Below, in pieces: positions 1-7,101 of a stretch of 48,293 nt of DNA. The stretch is taken from NCBI GenBank assembly GCA_964553325.1, contig CAZKKI010000049.1, positions 1 to 48,293 on the forward strand, written 5' to 3'. The notes under the pieces are model-generated. The model saw only the letters and a program-made list of their open reading frames with translations, made no database searches and was not told the origin of the DNA. This stretch comes from BMS3ABIN04 sp964553325 (GTDB taxonomy: Bacteria; Bacteroidota; Ignavibacteria; Ignavibacteriales; Melioribacteraceae). A program made the translations under genes and the position numbers. Each line of letters begins with the position of its first letter. The first letter of the stretch is position 1.

Positions 1-8
1 ATTTACTC

Positions 9-37
9 TTGATTTCCGATTAAAAAAATTTTATGTT
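9..37 (+). promoter_or_regulatory. Putative sigma70-type promoter of tRNA-Asp
   Basis: TTGATT at 9-14 and TATGTT at 32-37 are separated by exactly 17 bases. The predicted start, about base 44, lies some 20 bases before the mature tRNA. This is a pattern match only; the AT-rich background makes chance matches possible. Confidence 0.4.
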
Positions 38-64
38 TTGGTTCGTTCTTTTTCAAATGTTGTT

Positions 65-139
65 GGGGTCGTAGTTCAGTTTGGTTAGAACGCCTGCCTG
101 TCACGCAGGAGGTCGCGAGTTCGAGTCTCGTCGGCCCCG
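65..139 (+). tRNA. tRNA-Asp (anticodon GTC)
   Basis: A full cloverleaf can be folded by eye. The acceptor GGGGTCG (65-71) pairs with CGGCCCC (132-138) with one G-U pair. The D stem is GTTC/GAAC (74-77, 88-91). The anticodon stem CCTGC/GCAGG (93-97, 105-109) closes the loop CTGTCAC with anticodon GTC at 100-102. The T arm is GCGAG/CTCGT around TTCGAGT. The discriminator is G139, as expected for tRNA-Asp. The 3' CCA is not encoded (CAC follows), so it must be added by tRNA nucleotidyltransferase. Confidence 0.97.
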
Positions 140-181
140 CACTTGCTTCATAGGCGGATGCAACCGTCAATTAAATTTTTT

Positions 182-208
182 AGGGAATCGTTTGGGATTC
201 CCTTTTTT
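182..208 (+). terminator. Rho-independent terminator of tRNA-Asp
   Basis: AGGGAATC (182-189) pairs perfectly with GATTCCCT (196-203) across a six-base loop and runs straight into a T tract (203-208). It sits about 40 bases after the tRNA and ends a single-gene transcript. Confidence 0.85.
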
Positions 209-279
209 ATTTTTATTCTTCTTGGTTAATTCTTTGATTTGTATATTTTTTCTGCTAAAGTCCCAATAATCTTACCAAA

Positions 280-1677
280 TCATACCATATCAATTTCATG
301 CAGATTTAATCCGGCAGGTGTTTTTTTTAAGTTATCGAGCTTGAACCTTTTCATTATCTCTTCAACTTGAAGAACCATCGAATTAAGTGTTTGCGCAACT
401 TCTATTATGTTTGTTACGTTTATCTTGCTGTTTTCAACAACTTGTAAAATATTTTCCGTTTGTTGTTGAATATGATTGCTCGTATCCGACTGCTTTTGTG
501 TGGCATGTGCCAATTCGGTTACGTTAGCGGAAACTCTATTCATTTTATCTATAATCTCTTGCAAAAACTTATTTGCTTCTTGTACGGACTCTCTACCCGC
601 TTTCGTTTTTTCATTTCCGTTGGCTGCACTTTCAACCGCAATTTGAACGTCTTGTTGAATTTTCTGGATCGTATTTTCAATTTCTCCGGTTGCTACTTGT
701 GTCCGGTCGGCTAATTTTTTCACTTCATCCGCCACAACCGCAAAACCCCTTCCGTGCTCGCCGGCACGTGCAGCTTCTATTGCGGCATTTAGAGCAAGCA
801 AGTTTGTTTGTTGGGCAATATCGTTTATCACTTTAATTATGGCATCAATTTGTTCGCTACTTTTATATAAATCCTCAATAATATTTTTTGAGTTATTTAC
901 CGAATCCGTTATTTCTTCCATTCCTTTTGTTGTTTCCATGAAAATTTCTCCCAATCGGTTCAGATTCCGATAGACATCGCCCGTACAATCCAAAACGTTT
1001 TTAACCCTCATGTTATTTTCTTCAATCACTTTATTAAAAGAAGAAACATCGAGGTTAACTTGATAAATATTTTTGTTTTGAAGTTGCAAATTATTCGAGA
1101 TCTTCTCCGTTGCTTCCAGAATTTCGTTGCTTGCATCAATTGTTATACGAATCGATTCCATTTCTTCCATGATAACAGTTTTTAAGTTTCCAATTGTATT
1201 ACACAATATCCCAGCCAATTCTTTACCGTGTTTACCGAAAGCTTCTTTGTTCCCATCAATGTAAACGGTAAAATTATAATTTCCTATTTCCGTTAAAATT
1301 TCCTTGAATATTTTTATTGCTTCTTCAAGTTTTTCAAACTCTCTGTTGGTTTCACGCGATTTAACAAGTTCGTTATGTTCCCTTTGAAGCTTTTCCAAAG
1401 TTTCGTTGATTTTTCGATTGGCTTCTTGAAGTTGATTTTCCGATTCATTTACAATTTTAATTTTCTCCTCTACTTCGTCTTGCTTGATTCCGGCAAGATA
1501 AGCTAAAGCTCCCAAAAAAATGGGAGCGGAAGATATTATCCACAACAACGGATCGGAAATAAACAATCCCAACGCCACTTCGTAACCGTATTCGTAGTAT
1601 CTTACCAAAAAGGCAATGACGGGAAAGACAATCCCCAATAAGCATCCATAAAGGAGATATCTATTTTTATGATTCAT
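280..1677 (-). CDS. Methyl-accepting chemotaxis protein, short-loop type
   Basis: A 465-residue chemoreceptor. Two hydrophobic segments (about residues 7-25 and 41-63) are separated by only about 15 residues, so there is no periplasmic sensor domain and no clear HAMP domain. A coiled coil follows at about 65-115. The cytoplasmic signalling domain holds the hallmark hairpin tip at about 286-325, with the NAAIEAARAGEHGRGFAVVADEV run that contacts CheA/CheW. Flanking heptads suit methylation helices. The signal probably enters through the membrane helices or the cytoplasmic region at 115-170. The ATG at 1677 has no good Shine-Dalgarno sequence but starts just before the first hydrophobic segment. 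It is transcribed away from the operon relic and toward the tRNA, as a single gene here. The class is certain; the ligand is unknown. Confidence 0.95.
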   Translation of the reverse strand: MNHKNRYLLYGCLLGIVFPVIAFLVRYYEYGYEVALGLFISDPLLWIISSAPIFLGALAYLAGIKQDEVEEKIKIVNESENQLQEANRKINETLEKLQREHNELVKSRETNREFEKLEEAIKIFKEILTEIGNYNFTVYIDGNKEAFGKHGKELAGILCNTIGNLKTVIMEEMESIRITIDASNEILEATEKISNNLQLQNKNIYQVNLDVSSFNKVIEENNMRVKNVLDCTGDVYRNLNRLGEIFMETTKGMEEITDSVNNSKNIIEDLYKSSEQIDAIIKVINDIAQQTNLLALNAAIEAARAGEHGRGFAVVADEVKKLADRTQVATGEIENTIQKIQQDVQIAVESAANGNEKTKAGRESVQEANKFLQEIIDKMNRVSANVTELAHATQKQSDTSNHIQQQTENILQVVENSKINVTNIIEVAQTLNSMVLQVEEIMKRFKLDNLKKTPAGLNLHEIDMV

Positions 1678-2117
1678 ATAATTACTATCTAAATTATTTT
1701 ACATGTATATAATCGCAATTCTTTAATAAAAGTTAAAGAACCCTGTTGTTATTTCGGGGAAATAACTTAAAATATTTTCCACGACAACCGGAACAAGCGC
1801 TTTTTTTTAAGTAAACTCTCACTAATTTTTTATCGGAATAGCAAAAAGACACATGGATATTAGTTACAGTTGCTATCGAGTTGATTGCCGAGAAAGTGGT
1901 TCAATATTTTACTATGAAAAATTTCTCACAAGAAGATTCTTGTAACAAATTAATTGAAGTATCAAAGGAATTTGAATGACCGGGAAAAATTCATGTGGCA
2001 ACCGATCTTCAGCCGAAGTGTTAAGAATTTTTAAGTATACAGCCACAAATAAAACAAAATATTGTTTCCACCTCATCCCCACATTCATAATAAGTCTGGC
2101 TTCTCAAAGAAGTTGAT
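1678..2117. other. 440-bp interval without an intact gene; holds an operon relic
   Basis: No open frame worth calling is present between the chemoreceptor start and the end of the small membrane-protein gene. The left part (1678-1800) is AT-rich with nothing recognisable. The right part (about 1808-2090) carries three short segments related to the intact operon at 35139-40237, described as a separate entry. CTTCT-TTG-AGAAG, read on the minus strand just after the stop at 2118, can form a small hairpin. It lacks a U tract and is not a convincing terminator. Confidence 0.7.
1808..2090 (+). pseudogene. Relic of a tetR-RND-outer-membrane-protein operon
   Basis: Three segments keep the order and strand of the intact operon downstream. 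(a) 1810-1823 resembles its TetR operator: AGTAA-ACTC-TCACT against AGTGA-GCAT-TCACT. (b) 1868-about 1930 matches the start of the tetR gene from 35245, with the first 29 bases identical. (c) 1941-2000 matches the RND gene at 36371-36430 at about 52 of 60 positions by eye. (d) About 2070-2090 resembles the sequence just after the outer-membrane gene near 40181-40200 (CCACATTCATA shared), which is weaker. Roughly 5 kb has collapsed to about 280 bases, and no reading frame survives. The relic appears to be a second copy of the operon lost by deletions. Confidence 0.8.
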
Positions 2118-2252
2118 TTATTGTTTGTTAAGAATATCGAACATTTGCTTCATCTCCTCCCAACCTCTGAAAACGATTTTAACGGACAAATATCCAAATG
2201 AAATAACTGCGAACAGTATTGTAATTCCCCAAAAATATTCCCAAAATTCCAT
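2118..2252 (-). CDS. 44-residue single-span membrane protein coupled to the symporter
   Basis: An unlisted small gene. Its ATG (2252-2250) shares one base with the symporter stop codon, giving the stop-start overlap TAATG. GGAAGGAG lies about ten bases upstream, inside the symporter 3' end. The protein begins MEFWEYFWGITILFAVISFG, continues as one hydrophobic span to about residue 28, then has a charged tail with RGWEEMKQMF and ends NKQ. The layout (aromatic N-terminus, one helix, amphipathic tail) resembles small accessory subunits known beside some SSS-family symporters, such as the DUF4212 small subunit, but no homology to a named family can be claimed. It is the last gene of the long minus-strand operon. 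Its likely role is to stabilise or regulate the symporter. Confidence 0.82.
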   Translation of the reverse strand: MEFWEYFWGITILFAVISFGYLSVKIVFRGWEEMKQMFDILNKQ

Positions 2253-3727
2253 TATGTATTTTCTCCTTCCGCAAGTGGTTGAAAATAATTTTGAATTATC
2301 GATCCGGCTAACATTCCTATTAATGAAACCACAAAACCTCCCCAGCCGATTTCGGACGCATAATTTTGCACTTCTTTAGGCCAAATCAAATAAAGCAACG
2401 GTAAAACAGCCCCGAAAATAATAGCCAAATAAGCGCCGAGCGTTCTGGCCTTCTTCCAATAAATTCCGAAACCGACGCAAATAAGAACGCCCGGTATAAA
2501 CAACATGCCGGTCATATTTAAATAGAAATATAAGAATCCTTCCATTTCATGGAAAAGAGACCACCATATAATAAAAATCATAACGAATGCCATTGTAATT
2601 CTGCTAATAATCAATTGCGTACCGGAGCTTATCTCTTTTTTCGTAACAAATTTGACTATGCTGCCAATTATATCTTGAGAAACAACCGAACTCCACGATA
2701 GTAAATAACTGGCGTAAGTAGACATTGATGCTGCAAGCAAGGCGGCAAAAATAATACCCAAGAAACCGGCCGGTACAATTTCCAAAAGTAAATTCGGCAA
2801 AGCTTCAAGCGAATCGGTTCCTTTTCCAACAACTGCAATTGCCATAACGCCCCAAAAAATCGGCATTAATCCGCGCGATAAAAACATGAGTCCCGACCAA
2901 GTATAAATTTTTTGTCCGGTACCGGAATCTTTCGACGAAAACAATCGCATTGAAATTGCTTGCCAACCGACAAGCAACGCTATCCAAAGTAAAATTTGCC
3001 AAACCAAAAATCCGAAACCGAATTTTCCTTCCATCAACGAAGGTGAAAAGGGATTAATTCCAACCTCGCCCATTTGCGAAACGGTAGCTTTAACAATTTT
3101 ATTCCATCCAATATGATAAATACCGTAAACCGTAATAAACAACATTCCAAAGCTCAAAAGTATATATTGGATATAATTCGTAACTATAACGGATACCATC
3201 CCTCCGGCAACCGTGTAAATTAATACTAACGTAAGCATTACGATCATTGTTAAAAGCAGATAATCTTTTGGAATACCGGTAATTATATTAATAAAATTCG
3301 CTTCAACTCCCGGGAAAACGCCGAAGTTTAGAATTCCGCCTACAGCCATAATTAATCCGATTAAAAATCTTACTCCTTTGCTGAATCTGCGCGAAAAAAA
3401 TTCGGGTATGGTGCTTATTTTCATTTCCAAAAGCGGTTTTATGATAAATCCGGTTCTCCCTAAAAACAAATATGCAATTACCGGAGGAAACGCCACAATC
3501 AAAGCCGCCAAACCGGCTTTATACCCAAGTTCGGCATAGTAAACATAAGTTATCATTCCAATTTCCGTACACATAAGGGAAAGTAACCCGAGATGAAATC
3601 CCATCGATCTGCCCGCAACCAGGAAATTGTCTATTCCTTTAATATATTTTTTGACAATCGTTCCGGAAAAAAATATTAAAATCAGATATAGTGCAATTAA
3701 TATTATATCAATGATTGATACATTCAT
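2252..3727 (-). CDS. Sodium/solute symporter (SSS family)
   Basis: A 491-residue polytopic inner-membrane protein of the LeuT-fold SSS family, with about 13 hydrophobic segments. The first segment starts at IDIILIALYLILIF, and DNFLVAGRSMGFHLG is the typical SSS loop before the second. The start is set at ATG 3727, with GGAG about nine bases upstream. A longer frame reaching 3829 would overlap the upstream gene and add a non-membrane leader, so it is rejected. Its place in the operon and the nearby HexNAc kinase suggest uptake of a sugar such as N-acetylgalactosamine or a small oligosaccharide with Na+, but the substrate cannot be read from the sequence. It is coupled downstream to the 44-residue membrane protein. 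Confidence 0.92.
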   Translation of the reverse strand: MNVSIIDIILIALYLILIFFSGTIVKKYIKGIDNFLVAGRSMGFHLGLLSLMCTEIGMITYVYYAELGYKAGLAALIVAFPPVIAYLFLGRTGFIIKPLLEMKISTIPEFFSRRFSKGVRFLIGLIMAVGGILNFGVFPGVEANFINIITGIPKDYLLLTMIVMLTLVLIYTVAGGMVSVIVTNYIQYILLSFGMLFITVYGIYHIGWNKIVKATVSQMGEVGINPFSPSLMEGKFGFGFLVWQILLWIALLVGWQAISMRLFSSKDSGTGQKIYTWSGLMFLSRGLMPIFWGVMAIAVVGKGTDSLEALPNLLLEIVPAGFLGIIFAALLAASMSTYASYLLSWSSVVSQDIIGSIVKFVTKKEISSGTQLIISRITMAFVMIFIIWWSLFHEMEGFLYFYLNMTGMLFIPGVLICVGFGIYWKKARTLGAYLAIIFGAVLPLLYLIWPKEVQNYASEIGWGGFVVSLIGMLAGSIIQNYFQPLAEGENT

Positions 3728-3756
3728 TACGAACTCCGGTTTTTTCCAATAAACTA

Positions 3757-4419
3757 TTAAACAAAAACAAGCTCTCCGAAATATTCGGGTAAATGGAAAT
3801 TCGGTTTTTCCGTTAAAATCTCGGACCAAACCCCATAATGTTTATATCGAGTATCGTCCCCGCATTTATAGAAATTTGCCGTCGCTTTACTTTTGTTAAA
3901 TTTCTTCCTGTAATAAAATTCCAACAATCCGATTGGGATTGCAAACGTAATTTCCCAAAAATCATTGTTAATTGTTCCAACAAAAGGTTTGTGCAATGAA
4001 GAAAGAATTGGAATTTTTAAGATGTCTTTTTCAGTAAGAGTCTTTCGTTTACTTTTGTCGCCAAATGCAACGTATGGTGTCCCAATCGCATTTATTTCAA
4101 AATTAAAATATTCGTCGGTTGTTGAAGGGAACAAATTAATAAAAAATTCAACGCAACTATTTTTGTACACGGGGTTATTAATTTCCGTATAAGTAGCGAC
4201 TATTTCTTTCTCGAACACTTTATAGTAGAGATAAATATATTTTTCCGAATATCCCAATCGAATTTCCACTTTAGGCCGGTAGTTATTTTCCACCCACAAA
4301 TATTTTTCGATATACAACGGTATCATCCGTTTGACTTTACCTTTAAGAATATGTAGCGGTGATATATCTTCTCTTACATTTCCCACTTTATAAATTTTCT
4401 TTTTCCGAGTAGTAATCAT
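3757..4419 (-). CDS. CBM9-like carbohydrate-binding-fold protein without a signal peptide
   Basis: A 220-residue protein resembling the carbohydrate-binding family 9-like proteins of Bacteroidota loci. Recognisable elements are the VEIRLGYSEKYIYLYYKVFEKE strand region near residues 50-70, the CVEFFINLFPSTTDEYFNFEINAIG block near 90-115, WEITFAIPIGLL, and the C-terminal TANFYKCGDDT ... HYGVWSEI ... PNFHLPEYFGELVF. The N-terminus is basic and not hydrophobic, so the protein seems to remain in the cytoplasm, unlike the secreted CBM9-like proteins in the same cluster. Its ATG overlaps the stop of the HexNAc kinase by four bases (ATGA). Its role may be to bind or chaperone imported glycan or a sugar nucleotide; this is inference. 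Confidence 0.8.
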   Translation of the reverse strand: MITTRKKKIYKVGNVREDISPLHILKGKVKRMIPLYIEKYLWVENNYRPKVEIRLGYSEKYIYLYYKVFEKEIVATYTEINNPVYKNSCVEFFINLFPSTTDEYFNFEINAIGTPYVAFGDKSKRKTLTEKDILKIPILSSLHKPFVGTINNDFWEITFAIPIGLLEFYYRKKFNKSKATANFYKCGDDTRYKHYGVWSEILTEKPNFHLPEYFGELVFV

Positions 4420-5513
4420 CTAAACTCCAGCACAAATCTTCGCATCGTCTCGAAATTCTTTTCGACGCTTTTTAACAAAGCCAATTGATTCCGGGCACGA
4501 ATTAAATTATGTTCCTCGTACTTAACTTTGTAGTAAATATCACCTTCGATGTAATCGGTAAGGAATCTCACGGCTTGTTCAAAAATTATAATTGGAGCGC
4601 CAAAAATCAGCGTTTCGATTTCCTCACCTGTTAATATGTTTTTTACTTCAGTAAGATATCCGTTGCACATAGCCTCAAAAATATCCGTGCGAACAAAAAC
4701 ACACGAAAGATCTTTTTCGTCTTCCGGCGCACCGCTTGTGAACGTTCTTACCATATCTCCGAAGTCATTTAATACTTTTCCCGGCATAACGGTATCCAAA
4801 TCGATTACACACAAACCTTCCGAAGTATATTTGTCTAACATAACATTATTAATTTTTGTATCGTTATGAGTTATCCGTTCGGGAAGGCTTTTTATCTTTT
4901 CAAAGTAGGAAGCATTTATGTAGCGGAATTTATTTACCGAATCGATTTCTTTGGAAATATCTTTAACCCTATCGGCGGTGTCTTTTTCGATTGCTTTATC
5001 AAAATTCTGCAGTCTTTTACTTAAGTTATGAAAATCTTCGATAGTCGTATAACATTTGGAAAGATCGATATCCGCCAAGTACTTTTGAAATTTGCCAAAT
5101 GCCTTTGCGGCTTCGTATGCTTGTGTTTTAGTATCCACTTTATCAACCGTATAGGCGTTTTCGATAAAATTCATCATACACCAGTAATCCCCGTTATCGT
5201 CGATATATGAATATTCCCCTTCATTTGTTTCAATCAAACGGAGAGTTTTTCTATCGACATTTCTCTCACCGCTTTTTTGCATCGCGTTTTTCAAATGCCT
5301 GGTTACAAGAAGAGTATTGTGTATAATTAATTCGGGATTTTTGAAAACATACTTATTTATTTTCCTCAAAACATACCGAAATACTCGTCCCGATTGTTCG
5401 GATTTTACCACCAACGTCTCGTTTATGTGTCCGGTACCAAGCGGTTTACATTCAACACAAATACCTTCAATATTAAATTTTTTAACAATTTTTAAGTACG
5501 AATTCATTTCCAT
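4416..5513 (-). CDS. nahK: N-acetylhexosamine 1-kinase-like phosphotransferase
   Basis: A 365-residue kinase with the aminoglycoside phosphotransferase/choline kinase fold, closest by eye to NahK/LnpB of bifidobacteria. NahK converts GlcNAc or GalNAc plus ATP to the sugar 1-phosphate. Visible signatures are the GTGHINET N-lobe loop near residue 26, the catalytic THNDTKINNVMLD loop (HND 216-218) and the metal-binding CVIDLDTVMPG (DLD 238-240). The protein is cytoplasmic. The ATG at 5513 overlaps the end of the nucleotidyltransferase gene. A second ATG at 5507 would give a neat ATGA overlap and may be the true start. With the next gene upstream it would form a HexNAc to HexNAc-1-P to UDP-HexNAc activation pair. 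GalNAc as substrate is inferred from context. Confidence 0.85.
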   Translation of the reverse strand: MEMNSYLKIVKKFNIEGICVECKPLGTGHINETLVVKSEQSGRVFRYVLRKINKYVFKNPELIIHNTLLVTRHLKNAMQKSGERNVDRKTLRLIETNEGEYSYIDDNGDYWCMMNFIENAYTVDKVDTKTQAYEAAKAFGKFQKYLADIDLSKCYTTIEDFHNLSKRLQNFDKAIEKDTADRVKDISKEIDSVNKFRYINASYFEKIKSLPERITHNDTKINNVMLDKYTSEGLCVIDLDTVMPGKVLNDFGDMVRTFTSGAPEDEKDLSCVFVRTDIFEAMCNGYLTEVKNILTGEEIETLIFGAPIIIFEQAVRFLTDYIEGDIYYKVKYEEHNLIRARNQLALLKSVEKNFETMRRFVLEFR

Positions 5514-6418
5514 AATTTTTCCGGATAAATTCCTTTGTTAACCAACTCTTGAATCCTTTCTTTTACAATTACTTTATCTTCCTTGTATGTTAATCCGAAC
5601 CATTGTTCGGGTGAATTTAGAACTTTTACTTTTGCGGTTTTATGTTTAATCAAGTTATCCACAGCCGCAGGAAGATAATATTCTACGGAAATATTATTTT
5701 TATTGGCGTTTAGGAAATCGGAAAAATGCGGTTTTATCATTTCAAAAACATTCGGAGTAAAAGCAAACATATTCATCGAAACGACTTCATCACCGCTTAA
5801 GTTTTTCCAAATATCATTATCATCTTTGTAAACGATTTTATTGTTTTCAATCTTTATTTCGGTTCTTTCGACAACCGATTTCAAATATCCTTCTTCATCT
5901 ACGGAACAAATTCCCCTGGAAACAGTGCCGTATTCCGACATTGTATTTTTTAGCTTAAAGCCGATAAGTGCAAAATGATTTTCACTATTTCCCAGCGTAC
6001 CGAGAAAGTTACAAGCCAGTTTATACGATTCCGCTCCGTAAAAATCATCCGCATTAATTACAACAAACGGTTCTTTAATAACTTCAGATGCGGTTAGCAA
6101 TGCATGACCAGTTCCCCAAGGTTTTATCCTTTGGGGATTAATTTCAACCGAGCCGGCAAATGAATCTACTTCTTGAAACACGTAATCGGTTTCAATAAAA
6201 GACGGCAAACGGTTTAATATTTCTTCTTTGAATTCCTCCTCAAAACTTTTTCTGATTACATACACAATCTTTTTAAATCCCGCTCTCACGGCATCATAAA
6301 CCGAATAATCGATTATTCTTTCGCCGGAAGGTCCTATCTTATCGATTTGTTTCAAACTTCCGTACCGTGTTGCCAAGCCGGCTGCGATAATTAATAAAGT
6401 AGGATTAAATTGTCGCAT
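5504..6418 (-). CDS. Sugar-1-phosphate nucleotidyltransferase (probable UDP-HexNAc pyrophosphorylase)
   Basis: A 304-residue Rossmann-like nucleotidyltransferase. The N-terminal LLIIAAGLATRYGSLKQ is the nucleotide-binding signature. GTGHALLTA, near residues 105-115, and INADDFYG, near 125, mark the uridine site and the metal-binding aspartate. Family members transfer NMP from an NTP to a sugar 1-phosphate, releasing pyrophosphate. The pairing with the NahK-like kinase (10-base overlap) suggests the substrate is the HexNAc-1-phosphate it makes, yielding UDP-GalNAc or UDP-GlcNAc. UTP-glucose-1-phosphate uridylyltransferase activity is the alternative. The ATG at 6418 lies three bases after the preceding gene. 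It does not look like bifidobacterial LnpC/GalT2, so the route would differ from the known lnp pathway. Confidence 0.82.
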   Translation of the reverse strand: MRQFNPTLLIIAAGLATRYGSLKQIDKIGPSGERIIDYSVYDAVRAGFKKIVYVIRKSFEEEFKEEILNRLPSFIETDYVFQEVDSFAGSVEINPQRIKPWGTGHALLTASEVIKEPFVVINADDFYGAESYKLACNFLGTLGNSENHFALIGFKLKNTMSEYGTVSRGICSVDEEGYLKSVVERTEIKIENNKIVYKDDNDIWKNLSGDEVVSMNMFAFTPNVFEMIKPHFSDFLNANKNNISVEYYLPAAVDNLIKHKTAKVKVLNSPEQWFGLTYKEDKVIVKERIQELVNKGIYPEKLWK

Positions 6419-6421
6419 TAA

Positions 6422-7099
6422 TTATAACACCTTTACCTTAATTGAAGATAGTATATGCTTGGCCGAAGTAATGCCGGACAAATCGGATATCAATTCATCA
6501 GTTTCACGAAGTTGTAACGTACGACCTATAATTTTCGGAATACTTTCATTCCCCTTTTTAATCTCAATCGTTCCGCCGTAAACAACCGACGGTTGACCGT
6601 TGCCATCCATATCCGGAATTCCGTTAGCCGAATAAGTGGAAAAATACCCGTTATAATCTCCAGCTACGTTAATTTCAACAAAATATTTCCATACGGAATT
6701 TTCGGGAAGATGGATACCTGCAAAAACTTTATCGTTTTTACTTGTGGCCCGCGTAACGGCATCGAGCTCATTTTCTAATTCGGGGTCATTACCGGAAAAA
6801 GAATTCAACCTACTTTGCCAATACGGCAAAGCTACTTTACAATATACTTTCCCAACCCAATCGTTTTTTCCGCTTTTGTAAGTAACATAAACGTTTTTCA
6901 TTTGGGTCTTGGCGGAGTCTTCCAACCAAATGGCAATTTGCGGGGATTCGCCGTAAATCGAATTAAGATAATTATCTTTATTAATTATCAAATGAAAAAT
7001 TAATTCTCTTTCACTTGGGTTATGAGCATTAGACACACTGATGTTGGAACAAGCATAAATTGACAGAACGAGAGTTACGGCACTCAAAATCACTTTCAT
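6422..7099 (-). CDS. Lipoprotein resembling DUF2271-like proteins
   Basis: A 225-residue predicted lipoprotein. The start is taken as ATG 7099, two bases after the GH109 stop. A longer frame to 7141 would overlap GH109 and bury the signal peptide. MKVILSAVTLVLSIYAC is a lipoprotein signal peptide with the lipid-accepting cysteine at residue 17. The body has a beta-rich pattern with PQIAIWLEDSAKTQMKNVYVTYKSG, then WVGKVYCKVALPYWQSR, as in DUF2271-like proteins often found beside oxidoreductase-like enzymes. GIPDMDGNGQPSVVYGG follows near residue 165. Its function is unknown. A periplasmic or outer-membrane partner of GH109 is plausible from the tight coupling, but nothing catalytic is recognisable. 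Confidence 0.75.
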   Translation of the reverse strand: MKVILSAVTLVLSIYACSNISVSNAHNPSERELIFHLIINKDNYLNSIYGESPQIAIWLEDSAKTQMKNVYVTYKSGKNDWVGKVYCKVALPYWQSRLNSFSGNDPELENELDAVTRATSKNDKVFAGIHLPENSVWKYFVEINVAGDYNGYFSTYSANGIPDMDGNGQPSVVYGGTIEIKKGNESIPKIIGRTLQLRETDELISDLSGITSAKHILSSIKVKVL

Positions 7100-7101
7100 A
7101 C

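Noticed and set aside
81..269. A 62-residue frame over tRNA-Asp
   Set aside because: It starts within the tRNA D loop and runs through the terminator; the DNA is fully explained by the tRNA and its hairpin.
2085..2117. CTTCT-TTG-AGAAG hairpin as the terminator of the long operon
   Set aside because: The stem is only five base pairs and no T tract follows on the minus strand; the true end of the transcript cannot be placed.
1678..2117. A CRISPR array, attachment site or small regulatory RNA in the gene-free interval
   Set aside because: No repeated units or tRNA-end match were found; the recognisable content is the decayed operon relic.
2062..2379. A 105-residue plus-strand frame crossing the relic, the small gene and the symporter end
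   Set aside because: It overlaps the symporter C-terminus and the 44-residue coupled gene on the other strand. Its protein has no family features, and the minus-strand genes have proper ribosome sites.
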